Virus record (IMG/VR): IMGVR_UViG_3300021197_000592 | Location: 1 to 64,000 of that record | Length of the DNA: 64,000 nucleotides | Origin: a virus | Direction: 5' to 3' (one strand) | Part shown: piece by piece, positions 44,601 through 55,500 of the stretch | Layout of the letters: each line of letters opens with the position of its first letter | Numbering within the stretch: the first letter of the stretch is position 1 | Notes under the pieces: generated by a model | Told to the model about the DNA's origin: nothing | The model's input: only the letters and a program-made list of their open reading frames with translations | The model's database searches: none | Translations under genes and position numbers: made by a program

Positions 44601-47600
44601 AAGGTGTTAGCAAGCAACCCGAATAACTCTGGTCTACAGGGAATGGAATCCACCAGTGAACAGGGAATAAACTTCAACAGTGGATTGAAACTCATCTCGA
44701 CTCCGGCTAACACCACTCAAACCATTACCACTAGTAAACTGAGAGCAACCTCAAACGAAGGAACATACTCCAAAGATAGAACACTTGGATATGACATATC
44801 CAATGTCAAGTCGCTCTCTACAAATGACTCCTTCTTCTCCTTCAACCTTGCAAATGAGAACGGAGTAAGTTCCACAACTCAGGATATTAAGACTGTAGCG
44901 AAAGATATGTTCCACGTGGTTGACGTACAAGAGAAAGCAGAGGGTACGACTACGATGACTCTTGCTCCTAATATGCCAGTTGTGCTTGGAAGACTTGATT
45001 CCAACACCTCTGACACTAGAGGTAATACCGCCTTGTACTTCGTTAATTCCAACTTGGATACTGGTGGTTTCGTTCATCGTCTAGCAGATACACACGTAGG
45101 CGCACATCTGAGTTTTGACCACGTTAACGGAGGAGGAACCACGAAGGAACCCGGAATATACGGGACCAAGGAGACAATGAGGTATTGGGATTTTCAAAGA
45201 TTGACGCCCGGCATACTAAGCACGACATACGATAGCATATACAACATTGGTCTAACACCTCAGAAGATACAGGGATATGCAATTGCCTACGGAACGAAAC
45301 TAGATGGCACAGTAACCACCCCCTCTACCACTCCTACAGGAAAGCCGATTCATGGTAGTAATACCCTCAAGGGTTGGGAGTATATTGGTAATTTCTATGG
45401 GGGCGGAATAGACCCCGATACCCTTGTCGAATCATATGATGCCTCCGATAGTGAGACTGCGTATGAGGCGGATATAGACTATGATGTCTTTGAGCAGATA
45501 GACCCACGGGCTACTACTTACGAACTACTGGCTACTGGTGATATATTGCCAAACTCAAAACTAAGAGATAATAACATTGGATACCACACTTTTAGTTTCG
45601 ATGAGTTCGGTGTTCTTCTAGAATCAGAGCCTAACGTAACGGGGACAACCAACCATGAGAAGTACACTGGAACAAGCCAAACTACATCCCAAACAGAGAA
45701 CATGTTTGAGGAGAACTCAATACAATCTGCAACGATAACCACTAACCAAATCAGGAGATTCGGGGTAATGAGACTAGTGGAGGCTACCTTTGATTGGCAT
45801 TTCAATCCGGTTGAATTCGATGCTCTGAAGAAAAGCGATGAGATTCCACTAGTAGGATACTTTGACTACATCACAATGAAAGACCCTACAGAACATCAAG
45901 ACACTGGTAGCATCACTGTAAACAATAGTGGTACTATAACTTCTGAATCCGTGACTGACACTGCGGGAGATATGTTCTATTCCTCTAACCTTGTCGGAGA
46001 TTTCCCATTTAAATCCACACTGCCTACCCAAGTAGCGGGTATCAATGGGTTAGTTGCTATCAAGAAGACTGATAATAGTAGTTTTGTGAGTAATAATGCA
46101 TTCACAATAAGCGGTGTAAATGGCTTTACTACTAGTGGGGAACTATTGAAATTTGCAGGAAGCAGTTCTAAACAAGGAGTACACCACTACAAGGTCTTTG
46201 GAACCACTGACTACAACATTGAAAGTCTAACCACTAGGGGCGGTCATGCTAATCTATTGACAGATTTGACACAGGGCAAGAACGCAATTAGATGGACTGA
46301 TGTATTTATTGCTAGACCTAGTTACTTTGGAACGAACTTCAAGTATGCCTTATTACAAGAGGACAGTGGTGACGGGTCTGACACATACAACCCGCATAAT
46401 ATCATACTGCCATTGATTGTGGAGGAACAATCTGCTAATGGGACTAATCGGACATCCAGAACCAAGCACCCATTCAGTATAGATGGGTTCACTGGATACA
46501 ATCACATCTCAAGGGTGATTTGTGGATTGTCTGATAGAACCTTCGCTACTCACGGTAGTAATTTCGGTGTAGGGGATAAGTTCGGACATGGGAATAGTGC
46601 CGCGATTGATGAGGGTAGCGCACACCCATATGCAGGTTGCATAGCACTGTTCAAGGATGTCAGAAGCAGTGCGGCGGGGGTCAAGTACGAATTGATGAGC
46701 AGTCCTTTGCAGTTGGACTCACACTCTAATTACACAGGATATATCTCAACTATATCAGGTGAGAACGACCACGACCAGCACACTAGGAATTGCATGATAC
46801 AAGAGTATGGCACTAACAATTTCCTTGCTATGCTAGGAACCAAGACAAAGGATGTCCAATACTTGCAGAATCTAGATGATAGCAATCACGATAGGCTATT
46901 TGAGAACACAACAACTAATACCGCATTGGAAGCATCAGGAGTAACACTCAACGATGGTGGCGGTATTAATGCTAATTCTACAACTACTCTTACCGTTGAT
47001 GGTAAGGATGCTACTGACCATTTCTCTGTAGGTGATATTGTATTTGATGAGAGTAGCGTACTCATAGGTGTGGTGGCATCACTTGTGGATGACGAAATAA
47101 CACTAGTTGCTAACAATGCAATTGCTGTGTCTGATAATGAGAACCTAAAGAAGCATGTTGTTCCTATCTCAACTCGTCTTAGAGTTGATGACCATAACAG
47201 CCTAGTTAACTCTTCTAAGGGGACTAAGGTAGATTCAGCCCAACTGTTGTTGAAACCCACACTCAGGCTAGGCACTGGGCAGGGAGTAACATACAGTAAT
47301 AGCAATAAAACGGCTACCTTCGTATTAGATGAATTGAACTATGTTAGTAATGGGAACCCTTGGTTGAGTTACATGCCTGATTTGACGGGACATTACATTG
47401 TCTCAGAGGAAACTACCCTTGGAGTAGATATCACTGAGACACAAACAAAGAGTTCACCTAAGTTCATCTCTAAGATAACCAGCCATGTAATCTCCACCGC
47501 CCCTTCCGGCTTTACTAATGAGCAACACACAATTACATTTGATAGGGCTATCGACACCAGCACCAACGGCAATGACTATCGTTTGATGCGTCCAGCAGAA

Positions 47601-49226
47601 ACGACCTTTGATTCCAAGAGAGATAACGTGGAATTCAACATTATGGATGATACTGGGCTAAGAGGAGATGTAGTTGTTAGTGATTTCAGAGATGGTTCAA
47701 CTAGTGGTGTCAGTGACAAGTACCGAGAAGGTGTGTTCTCCATGTACCTGTTAGTAGACATTGACCATTCCAATACGACTGGTAATCAGAACAAATACCT
47801 AGAGAAGAGAACTGGAACCGATGCGATTGCAGGTTTCACTAATGGTGAGTCCATCGATGTGTTTGTCACTGATGGTATTAACTCTCAAAGAACTCTGTTG
47901 AATGTGAGTACGACTAGGAAAAAGGGAGGGGGTGCTGCTACGGAAAACATACTGAGTTTCACTTTCGATGGTACACTAGACGGTAATGGAGTCGTATCCG
48001 TTGGGGGAGTGTTTGACATAACGCTTGGAAAGAGGCCACAATTGCAAAACCCGACTCGTTGTCATATAGGAACGACATACAGTGTTTCGTCACAATTGGA
48101 AAAAGAAGTCGAGAAGATTGTGAAGGAGGCTAACTTGGACTACGACAATGCACGTAGTTTCGCTAACCCAACCGGCATGATAGTGAATAGCGGTACGACT
48201 TCCTCAACCTCGATAACATGCACAGAGAATGTAACTGGAATAAGCGCAGGTGACGTTCTATTCTCCTTTGATGGACATCTGATTGGTGAAGTAGCGAATG
48301 GTGGGATATCGAATGCAGTCATAACACTGACAAAGAAATATTTCACTCCTTTGCAGTATGATGAATTAGTAAAGATAAACAAGAAGACGTTCGTAACTAA
48401 CATTAAATTCAACAATGAGAATATGTATAGCGCAGTCAACTCTTTAATCTCAAAACGCGGTTTAGATTACACTATCAAGAATGGGTCTTTCATTACAAGG
48501 AACATAGAGGACACTAGCATTCTCAGGAAACACGCATTGTCTTACAAGGAATCAAGTCGTTTGATAAAGGTCGGAAGCAACAAATCTATGTTTGACAAGG
48601 CGAATAAGATAATCGTTATTGGAGACAGGGTTCAATACGAACTAGAACAACCTACCAAGAAACAAACAAGAGCCATAAAGGTAGTTGATTCAACGATAAA
48701 AACAAGAGTGGATGCTGAGACAAAGGCAGTTGAATTAATGAGTATCTACAGCGGTGAAACTAGAAAGATAAACGTGGAAGTACAGAAGAAGGGACTTGAA
48801 CTGATAGAGGCAGGTGACATAATCAGAATGAACTTCCCTAACCACAACATACCAGTCAATGACTACATCGTGTTTGAGATAGAGAACGTTCTATCTGGAA
48901 CCCTGAAACTACAAGTCGGTACGTTTGACAAGACAATAGCAGAGAGATTAAGCGAACTGTCTTCTCAACAATCAGGGGACAGTACAGTGTTACTAGGTAG
49001 AGATGCTGAAATAAACAGTTCAGGTAAGTTCCTATTCGATGCAATTAAACTAAAGAACATCAGTTTGTCCTATACAATTACAGGGTCTTCCAATGCACTT
49101 TCTCGTAACTCTAACATGGGATTCGATGACTTGGTTGGATTCACCGAAGAAGTAGGATTTGAGCATAGTGTCGTTACCAAGAAGAGTTACAGAGATAGGT
49201 TCTACGAACAGGAGGACTACACATGA
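41610..49226 (+). CDS. Giant baseplate hub protein with inserted modules, 2538 aa
   Basis: Hub-like pieces are visible: TVFTGIVEDVTSSAENGLST then LNIVGRDETSQLLTQ (about 755-800), and a C-terminal part with YSAVNSLISKRGLDYTIKNG and IEAGDIIRMNFPNHNIPVN (about 2270-2430) typical of tail hub or Tal-type proteins. The 1400 residues between are beta-rich. They include at least five copies of a 60-75 residue module with the pattern FxVGDxxFxxxxxxIGxV. Very large for a hub. Probably trimeric at the tail tip. Confidence 0.65.
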   Translation: MGTTDKGKALFVMNAGKTESDITDDSTSFDYGDHATKKTEAYLSTSVNPLFVQNNLQYENSLIGTDSTCDYNNDPTITMDDTSILVVGMGVSGTGIPSGATVASITNSTTFELSVSTTGGAVTNGTLTFSKLVNSANFIEIRKDSHGGSISNDLADKVGNRLYPGNTTLTSFAQNRNETHSFKLKVFDSQVANSETNRKLVYSTSNYPATEEIGLDIENYDYFVLLNPDTVQMGADAVRPHFAKVTRIITFDEFGDGLEFSPPYPTEVPLNTKFEIYKGPAKTATDIVAVSYGLRGDTSSSTPKHDRVNVCSRPTWYFYDERLDEKNQLDYMTKYNATHLRWWGYSTNISITEVKEHAQFAVGSNTVKFITSGSSDTNKLSVGMSLFNASDVYLGNIESISSNDVLLDFARIAVSATTSDFNVKVGKTIQNVIFRTEGKFDNTIPSLGKERLDAVLVDANLTSDDSNSSDFYRWQNAFPKMHRHTANSDTTTATTLDGNLTGPGKYVTFELANFKNNRIPHVIDAIVNNPRNKMSQIGKFSIIDNSGLQHLKVQEEDDLIIQKNIHNDDLKLIAFHGTAARDSSNTSLIVLSDIKKETELRAILSTNDIVEIDGYQYVVNAVNAQSSGTQSFTVKDKKLRTANTWTGSAVAENFTGKTLFLTPYTGVLNTELEPDTEFNYTQSRLNIDGITVEKEKTKLYNARLVNGIFNGHDNKIDYGDRDNKYLKMQDSDRVFYQRSNENLSRFYYYKGAYAVSDTVFTGIVEDVTSSAENGLSTLNIVGRDETSQLLTQTITRDTLLLDDVVHTNVPPTLSHATTLTGFATEDSGVNVNGALSAGAYNSIVVDGTDPRTKFVVGDKIYKDDGTFIGVITVMANANTISLDSADLSTRPALADNHNLHKSVIIDNGQVVETLSGNVNATGYISLSPGGLSDLNVAPKRGGILMNQAGEFVGVVKDTSNNSVLYLFNSPVSTATVTTDLKYYHPYDSSFVNVMTGTKVLASNPNNSGLQGMESTSEQGINFNSGLKLISTPANTTQTITTSKLRATSNEGTYSKDRTLGYDISNVKSLSTNDSFFSFNLANENGVSSTTQDIKTVAKDMFHVVDVQEKAEGTTTMTLAPNMPVVLGRLDSNTSDTRGNTALYFVNSNLDTGGFVHRLADTHVGAHLSFDHVNGGGTTKEPGIYGTKETMRYWDFQRLTPGILSTTYDSIYNIGLTPQKIQGYAIAYGTKLDGTVTTPSTTPTGKPIHGSNTLKGWEYIGNFYGGGIDPDTLVESYDASDSETAYEADIDYDVFEQIDPRATTYELLATGDILPNSKLRDNNIGYHTFSFDEFGVLLESEPNVTGTTNHEKYTGTSQTTSQTENMFEENSIQSATITTNQIRRFGVMRLVEATFDWHFNPVEFDALKKSDEIPLVGYFDYITMKDPTEHQDTGSITVNNSGTITSESVTDTAGDMFYSSNLVGDFPFKSTLPTQVAGINGLVAIKKTDNSSFVSNNAFTISGVNGFTTSGELLKFAGSSSKQGVHHYKVFGTTDYNIESLTTRGGHANLLTDLTQGKNAIRWTDVFIARPSYFGTNFKYALLQEDSGDGSDTYNPHNIILPLIVEEQSANGTNRTSRTKHPFSIDGFTGYNHISRVICGLSDRTFATHGSNFGVGDKFGHGNSAAIDEGSAHPYAGCIALFKDVRSSAAGVKYELMSSPLQLDSHSNYTGYISTISGENDHDQHTRNCMIQEYGTNNFLAMLGTKTKDVQYLQNLDDSNHDRLFENTTTNTALEASGVTLNDGGGINANSTTTLTVDGKDATDHFSVGDIVFDESSVLIGVVASLVDDEITLVANNAIAVSDNENLKKHVVPISTRLRVDDHNSLVNSSKGTKVDSAQLLLKPTLRLGTGQGVTYSNSNKTATFVLDELNYVSNGNPWLSYMPDLTGHYIVSEETTLGVDITETQTKSSPKFISKITSHVISTAPSGFTNEQHTITFDRAIDTSTNGNDYRLMRPAETTFDSKRDNVEFNIMDDTGLRGDVVVSDFRDGSTSGVSDKYREGVFSMYLLVDIDHSNTTGNQNKYLEKRTGTDAIAGFTNGESIDVFVTDGINSQRTLLNVSTTRKKGGGAATENILSFTFDGTLDGNGVVSVGGVFDITLGKRPQLQNPTRCHIGTTYSVSSQLEKEVEKIVKEANLDYDNARSFANPTGMIVNSGTTSSTSITCTENVTGISAGDVLFSFDGHLIGEVANGGISNAVITLTKKYFTPLQYDELVKINKKTFVTNIKFNNENMYSAVNSLISKRGLDYTIKNGSFITRNIEDTSILRKHALSYKESSRLIKVGSNKSMFDKANKIIVIGDRVQYELEQPTKKQTRAIKVVDSTIKTRVDAETKAVELMSIYSGETRKINVEVQKKGLELIEAGDIIRMNFPNHNIPVNDYIVFEIENVLSGTLKLQVGTFDKTIAERLSELSSQQSGDSTVLLGRDAEINSSGKFLFDAIKLKNISLSYTITGSSNALSRNSNMGFDDLVGFTEEVGFEHSVVTKKSYRDRFYEQEDYT

Positions 49227-49555
49227 TAGTTAACACAGGGAAAGAAGCGTTGGCAACAACAATGGCAAGCACATACACGAAGGTAAAGGTTGGAAATGGA
49301 GGGGATGATACTGCTGCTTCACAAAGCGCGTTAGACTCCTTTGTGGCAGAGAAAACTGTCACTCCCTCTGTTATAGGGTCACAATTGGTTTGGACTGCAA
49401 CATTCACAGGTGCAGAGTTAGGGACACAAGGAGTATCAGAACTAGGCATATTCGATACTTCCAACACGTTATTGAGCCGAGTCACGTTCACAAACACCGG
49501 GGTTGTAGCGTCAGCGGATACTGTGACATTTACAATTAGAGTGGAGGTAGACTGA
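49223..49555 (+). CDS. Baseplate or fibre-attachment protein, 110 aa
   Basis: Overlaps hub stop and fibre start. The sequence ALATTMASTYTKVKVGNGG, then ELGTQGVSELGIFDTSN, resembles small phage tail proteins found just before fibre genes (the T at about +12 from GNGG and ELGIFD are typical). It likely connects fibre to baseplate. Confidence 0.55.
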   Translation: MIVNTGKEALATTMASTYTKVKVGNGGDDTAASQSALDSFVAEKTVTPSVIGSQLVWTATFTGAELGTQGVSELGIFDTSNTLLSRVTFTNTGVVASADTVTFTIRVEVD

Positions 49556-52500
49556 TGGTTAATTCAAATCCGGGCTTTCTAACTACTTTATCCGCTACTC
49601 CAAATACAAGAATAGTAGATGGCACAGACAATATCCACAGTGGAATAATCAATGCGCTGAATGTTGCAACTGGCGGTAATGCAGTCATCAGTGGGTTCAA
49701 CATAACACAAGAGGATGGTGGTACATACACACAGTATGATGTTGCGACTGGAAAGATACTGAGAGATGGAATATTAGTCAGCGTATCTGCTAGAAGTGAT
49801 ATCGCTCCGGGTGTAGGAGCAAGAGCAGACAATGACTGGTATGCTACAGTAGTGGTAGATTCTTCAAACGTAATACAAATCAGGACTGGCGGTAGTGGTG
49901 TATCTACTGCGTCTGTATCTACTCTAACGGCGAGCGACATTCCTGTTGCAATCATAAAATATCCAGCAGGAACAGACCATGATGCAGTAGACAGGCCTGT
50001 TCAGTTTCTAGGATACAATGGCTCTACCAGAGGGCTGAGCATACTCAACAGTGGTTCTGAGACACTCAGGATAAACGCAAATGCGACACTGACCAAAGGT
50101 TCAGCAACGCTGACTCTACCATCATCAACAGGAACGATAGCACTCACATCAGACATAACATACACATCTGCCATATCAGAAGGAAATTCTGGACTTATAC
50201 CAAGTGGTGGTGTAGGTACATCAAATATTGCAAATGATGCAGTGACTTACGCTAAGATGCAGAATGTATCAGGCACAGACAAGATACTCGGAAGAGATAG
50301 TTCTGGTGCTGGAATAGTCGAGGAAATGACTCCTGCTAATGTGAGAACGATGCTAGGCATCGAAACAGGTGCTACTGCTGACCAGAGCGATGCTGAGATT
50401 GAAACTGCATATCACAATCAGGTGGCACAAGTGTCCTCTGCTGAAAGAACAGCAGGAAACTCAACCGCAATCAAGAGGTATACTCCTGCTGATATCAAGA
50501 GCATGATTGATGCTCATCAGACAGATACAAACACTGATGTCACTGTTGCTAACCTAAAAACCAAACTAAACTCAGATTTTGGTGGAGACTTTACCATTGG
50601 TACACAATCAAACGACACTGCGATATTAAGTGGTCATCTAACAGTCGGTGGGAATCTTACGGTAAATGGTGCGACCCAAACAATCAACTCGACAGTCGTA
50701 ACAATCGATGACCCTGTATTCACTCTAGGAGGAGATAGTGCAGGAACCAATGATGATAAAGACAGAGGAATTGAATTCAAATGGCATGATGGTGCTAACC
50801 CCAAAGTAGGTTTCTTCGGGTTCGATGACAGTGTAGGTAAGTTCACATTCATACCAGATTCAACAAACTCAAGTGAGGTCTTCTCCGGCACTGCTGGAAC
50901 CATTGTAGCAAACCTAGAGGGAGCAGTTACCGGAAACGCTTCCACTGCAACTGCTTTGGCTACATCTAGGAATTTTAGCATCACTGGTGATGTGACTGCG
51001 GGCGCAATTGGATTCACTGGTGCTGGTAATGTAGCGCTTTCAACTACCCTAGCAGATGATGCTGTGGCAACGGCCAAGATTGCTGACGATGCAGTTACCA
51101 GTGCTAAGATTGCAGATGCTACGATTGCCACAGGAAACTTAGCCGATGATTCTGTTACATTCGCAAAGATGCAGGATACTTCGACTAACAACCGTGTGCT
51201 AGGCGCAACGACTGCTGGAACAATCGGAGAAGTGCAAGTCGCTACTGCAATGGTAGCAGACGATGCGATAACATCGGCAAAGATAGCAGATGATGCTGTT
51301 GGGGCTGACCAACTGGCCTCTAACGCTGTTGTGAACGCAAGTGTCGCTAGTAATGCGGCAATAGCACAAAGCAAGATAGATGGCTTGGTATCCGCTCTGA
51401 GTGGAAAGGAACCAAGTCAAACCATTGGTGATGGACTAGATAGAACTAGTGCTACATTGAAGGTTGACATCGATGGACTGACGATTGAGAACGGCATAGA
51501 CAGAACTGCTGATTTCATAATGTATGATGATGCTACCAATGGGCTTAGGAGAATCAATCCTGCTAACCTCTTTGGGCTACTGATTGCTTCCGATGTTCCT
51601 GATATTAGTTCTGCATACAGAGCAACTGGAACGGCTCTTGTGAATGCAGACATCTCAAACAGTGCTGCAATAAGCGCAGACAAGATTGCTGATGGTTCGA
51701 CTAACAAGGTCTTCACGGCTACACTGAAATCAAAACTTGATGGAGTTGCCGCTGGTGCTACTGCTGGTGCTGACTGGTCTAGCAATGTGTCTAATATTTC
51801 TGTAGCCAACTCCCAACTTGCAGGTAGTATCGCTAATGCAAAACTTGCTAACTCATCAGTTACTATCAATAGCAACTCATTGAATCTCGGTGGGACTCTA
51901 ACATTAGATACTGATGATTTCGCAGAGGGAACTAACAAGTTCTATACTGATGAAAGAGTTGATGACAGAGTAAACACTCTTATCACAGATGGAGAGGGAA
52001 TAACCACTACTTACAATGATAGTTCAAACACCCTTACACTAGCGGCAGAACTCGCTACCACATCGAACAAAGGTGTAGCATCTTTCTCCTCTGCTCACTT
52101 TGATGTAACATCAGGAGCAGTATCGATAAAGGCCGCTAGTATATCTGATTCACAAATAGCAAGTAATGGTAGTATAGCACAAAGCAAAATAGCAAATTTA
52201 GTTTCCAACCTTTCCGATAAGATTGAAAATCTAGGTGATTTGAGCATCACCTCTTCTGCCACTGAGTTAAATGTCTTGGATGGGATACCAGCGACACTCA
52301 CGGCAACTGAATTGGGATATGTTGACGGTGTAACCTCTGCCATACAGACTCAACTAAACAGTAAGTTGTCTTCAGTGGCAGTAGCAGATTTAACCGATAT
52401 AAACTCACTAAGCACAAGCATCAACACTAACTCCACACATACTCAATTAGCCACGGCCAAGGCAGTTAAGGATTACATTACTCAACAGCAGGTAGAGGAC

Positions 52501-55500
52501 CGAACATATACAATATCTGCGACACTAGACGGAGGAAGCACTCCTCTGCTTACGATATCAGACCAGTTTGGAGGTAGTTCTACTGTAGCCGTAACTGGTG
52601 GAGATAGAATAACTACTACGGTGATTTCTGATAGATTACATATTTCTGATTCAGGAAAGGGAGGAGTCGCTAGTGCGGCTTTCAACCAAGGACTACTGAC
52701 GCTAACTCACGATGATGGAACAACTACCACCGCTACTGTTCCTGACTCTACGACTGATGCTCATGGTCTAATGACTGACGACCAGTTTGATAAACTGGCG
52801 GCGATAGAAGCCCAAGCAGATGTTACCGATAAAGCAAATGTGGTGGCTTCTCTTGGACTTCTTAATGAGAGCGACACTCTTTACCTTGGTGACGCTGGCA
52901 ATGATACTACTGTTAGGGTCAGGGGTAATTTCTTCGTAGACGGGACGACCACCACAATTAATCAAACTGAGATTAACGTACAAGACGCAATCAAGTTTGA
53001 GGGGCAGACTGCTGATGACCACGAAACCATCCTTCGTATCATAGACCCGACTGCTGACAGGGTAATTTCTCTACCTGATATCACTGGTACGGTTGTCACA
53101 ACAGGAGATTCACAGACTATTGCTACTGGTATGATAGCAAATCTAGGAGTGACAACAGGCAAGATAGCGAGCAACGCAGTCAGTAGTGGTAAATTAGCAA
53201 CAGGAGCAGTGGCAACTGCTAAGATTGCGGATGACGCTGTAACAGGAGCGAAGATTGATTTCATCGATGACTCAATTGCGGCTACAGATACTCACATAAT
53301 GGTAGCAGATGGGACTGACTACAACAACGTAGCAATGTCGGGTGACGCAACTCTAGCCAATGATGGTGTCCTAACGATAGCAAACCTCGCAGTAGAGACA
53401 GGAATGTTGGCGAATCTAGGAGTGACCACTGCTAAGATTGCCGCAGATGCAATCACTGGTGCTAAGATAGCAGATGATGCAATAAACTCTGAGCATTACA
53501 CTAATGGGTCAATTGATGAGGCTCACATCGCAGACAATGCAGTTACCGTTTCTAAGATAAGTGGGTTAACGAGTCTAGGCAGTGGAACTGTAATTAGTTC
53601 TGCTGAGAGAACCAAACTATCTGGAATAGCGACTTCTGCTGATGTTACTGGCACTACGAATGTAAATGCCGCAGGTGCGGTAATGCACACAGATATCCCT
53701 GATTCAGATACAGGATTCGTAAAGAGGACTGGTTCGGAGACTTATGACATTGATACTAATACATATCTTACTTCTCTAGCCGTTACTGGTTTAAGTGACA
53801 TTGCCCAATTAGAACAGAATCTTGCAAGTATCACTGATGACCATGCAGGGCTTGCTACTGCAAAGGCAGTCAAGGCTTATGTGGATAGCATTCCCGGTGG
53901 CGTAGGTGGAATGTCATTCGTCTTAGAAGACGGTGATGGAACAGAACTTACGATTGCTGATTCTAAGGAAATTAAGTTTGTACCTGCTTCAAGCCTTCTC
54001 ACAATAAACTGGACAGATGTTGACAACGGTACGGATGCTGACCCATACGACCTGACTTTCACAGTAGACAATGACCTTGCAAACTATGACAACTCAAGCA
54101 GTTCATTCGCAACTACGACTGCATTGACTAATGCAACTGCGGCTACTGCGATAACTGGAAAGGTTCTGACAAATCTAGGAAGTGGGACTGGTGGAGCAAT
54201 AGCGGCAGGAGATACGATTCTAGCCGCAATGCAGAAACTAGAGACTAGGACTGCACTGAATGATGCTAAGGTAACCAACACGGATGTCAACGTAAACGTA
54301 TCAAATCTAACTGCTAGACTACCACAGATTACTGAGAGTGTCACAATTGGTGATGCAACAGATGTCACTGTGACAACATCAGGAGCATTGGTCGTCACTG
54401 GTAACTTGACTGTCAACGGCACGACTACCACTCTTGACACTACGAACCTAGCAATCGAGGACAAGAACATAGTTCTAGGAACTGGTAACAGCGGCTCTGA
54501 GGTTCTGGATGCGACTGGTCTGACTCTAGAGGGAGGCTCTGGTGACGATGTTACGTTCCAGTATAATGCAAGTGCAGATAGGATGGAACTCAAGCATGGC
54601 TCTGCATTTGAGGATTTCAAAGCAGGTACAATCCTTGCAGCATTTACTGGTGACTTAACTGGTGATGTGACGGGTAATGCTGACACTGCTACAACTCTCG
54701 CTACGGCTAGAAGCATAGCAGGTAAGTCATTCAATGGCTCTGCTGATATTACCATAGCAACAACTGACCTATCTGACATCAGTGCATTAGATACTGACCT
54801 TTCATCTGTAAGTGCCAATGATGACTCTCTTGCTAGTGCGAAGGCAATCAAGGCTTATGTTGATGCTCAAGTAGATACTGAGGATACGATTGCTGAGTTG
54901 AATGACACGAACATCGGTTCTCTATCAGCAGGTCATCTACTCATCTACGACTCTACTGCTGGTGTATTCGATAACGCTATACCAACAGGAAGCGATACTA
55001 GCACAATAGACATGACCGTAACTGGTGGAGATGGAACACTAGCAATCTCTGCTGATTTGAAAGACCCGAATTCTCTGACTGAGATGACAGACGATGGTGC
55101 TAGTTCTACTCGGACTGCGGCAACTGCTGACCAGATACTAGTTTGGGAGGATGACCCCGGTGCTTTCAGGAAGATGACACTGGCAAACCTATCAGACTTC
55201 GCTGTGCAAAATGGTGCTGGTGGTATCAGCACATTCAAGACGATATCAGTTAGTGGACAGGATGACATTGTAGCAGATGACACTGCTGATACTCTAACAC
55301 TAACTGCGGGTTCAGGAATCACAATAGCAAATACTGCGGCAAGTGATACCATTGCATTCTCGATAGCGGCTGGTGCGATTGCTAATACAATGCTTGCAAA
55401 TGACTCCGTGAGTTTCGGTGGAGTAAGTCTAGACTTAGGACAATCAGATGCCACACCAGCATTTGATTTGGCAGATGCCACTAATTATCCTACTTCATCT

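Noticed and set aside
54084-54851. Minus-strand frames opposite the tail fibre (also 50634-51374 and others)
   Set aside because: They mirror Ala/Thr-rich repeats of the fibre, with no ribosome-binding site or conserved pattern.
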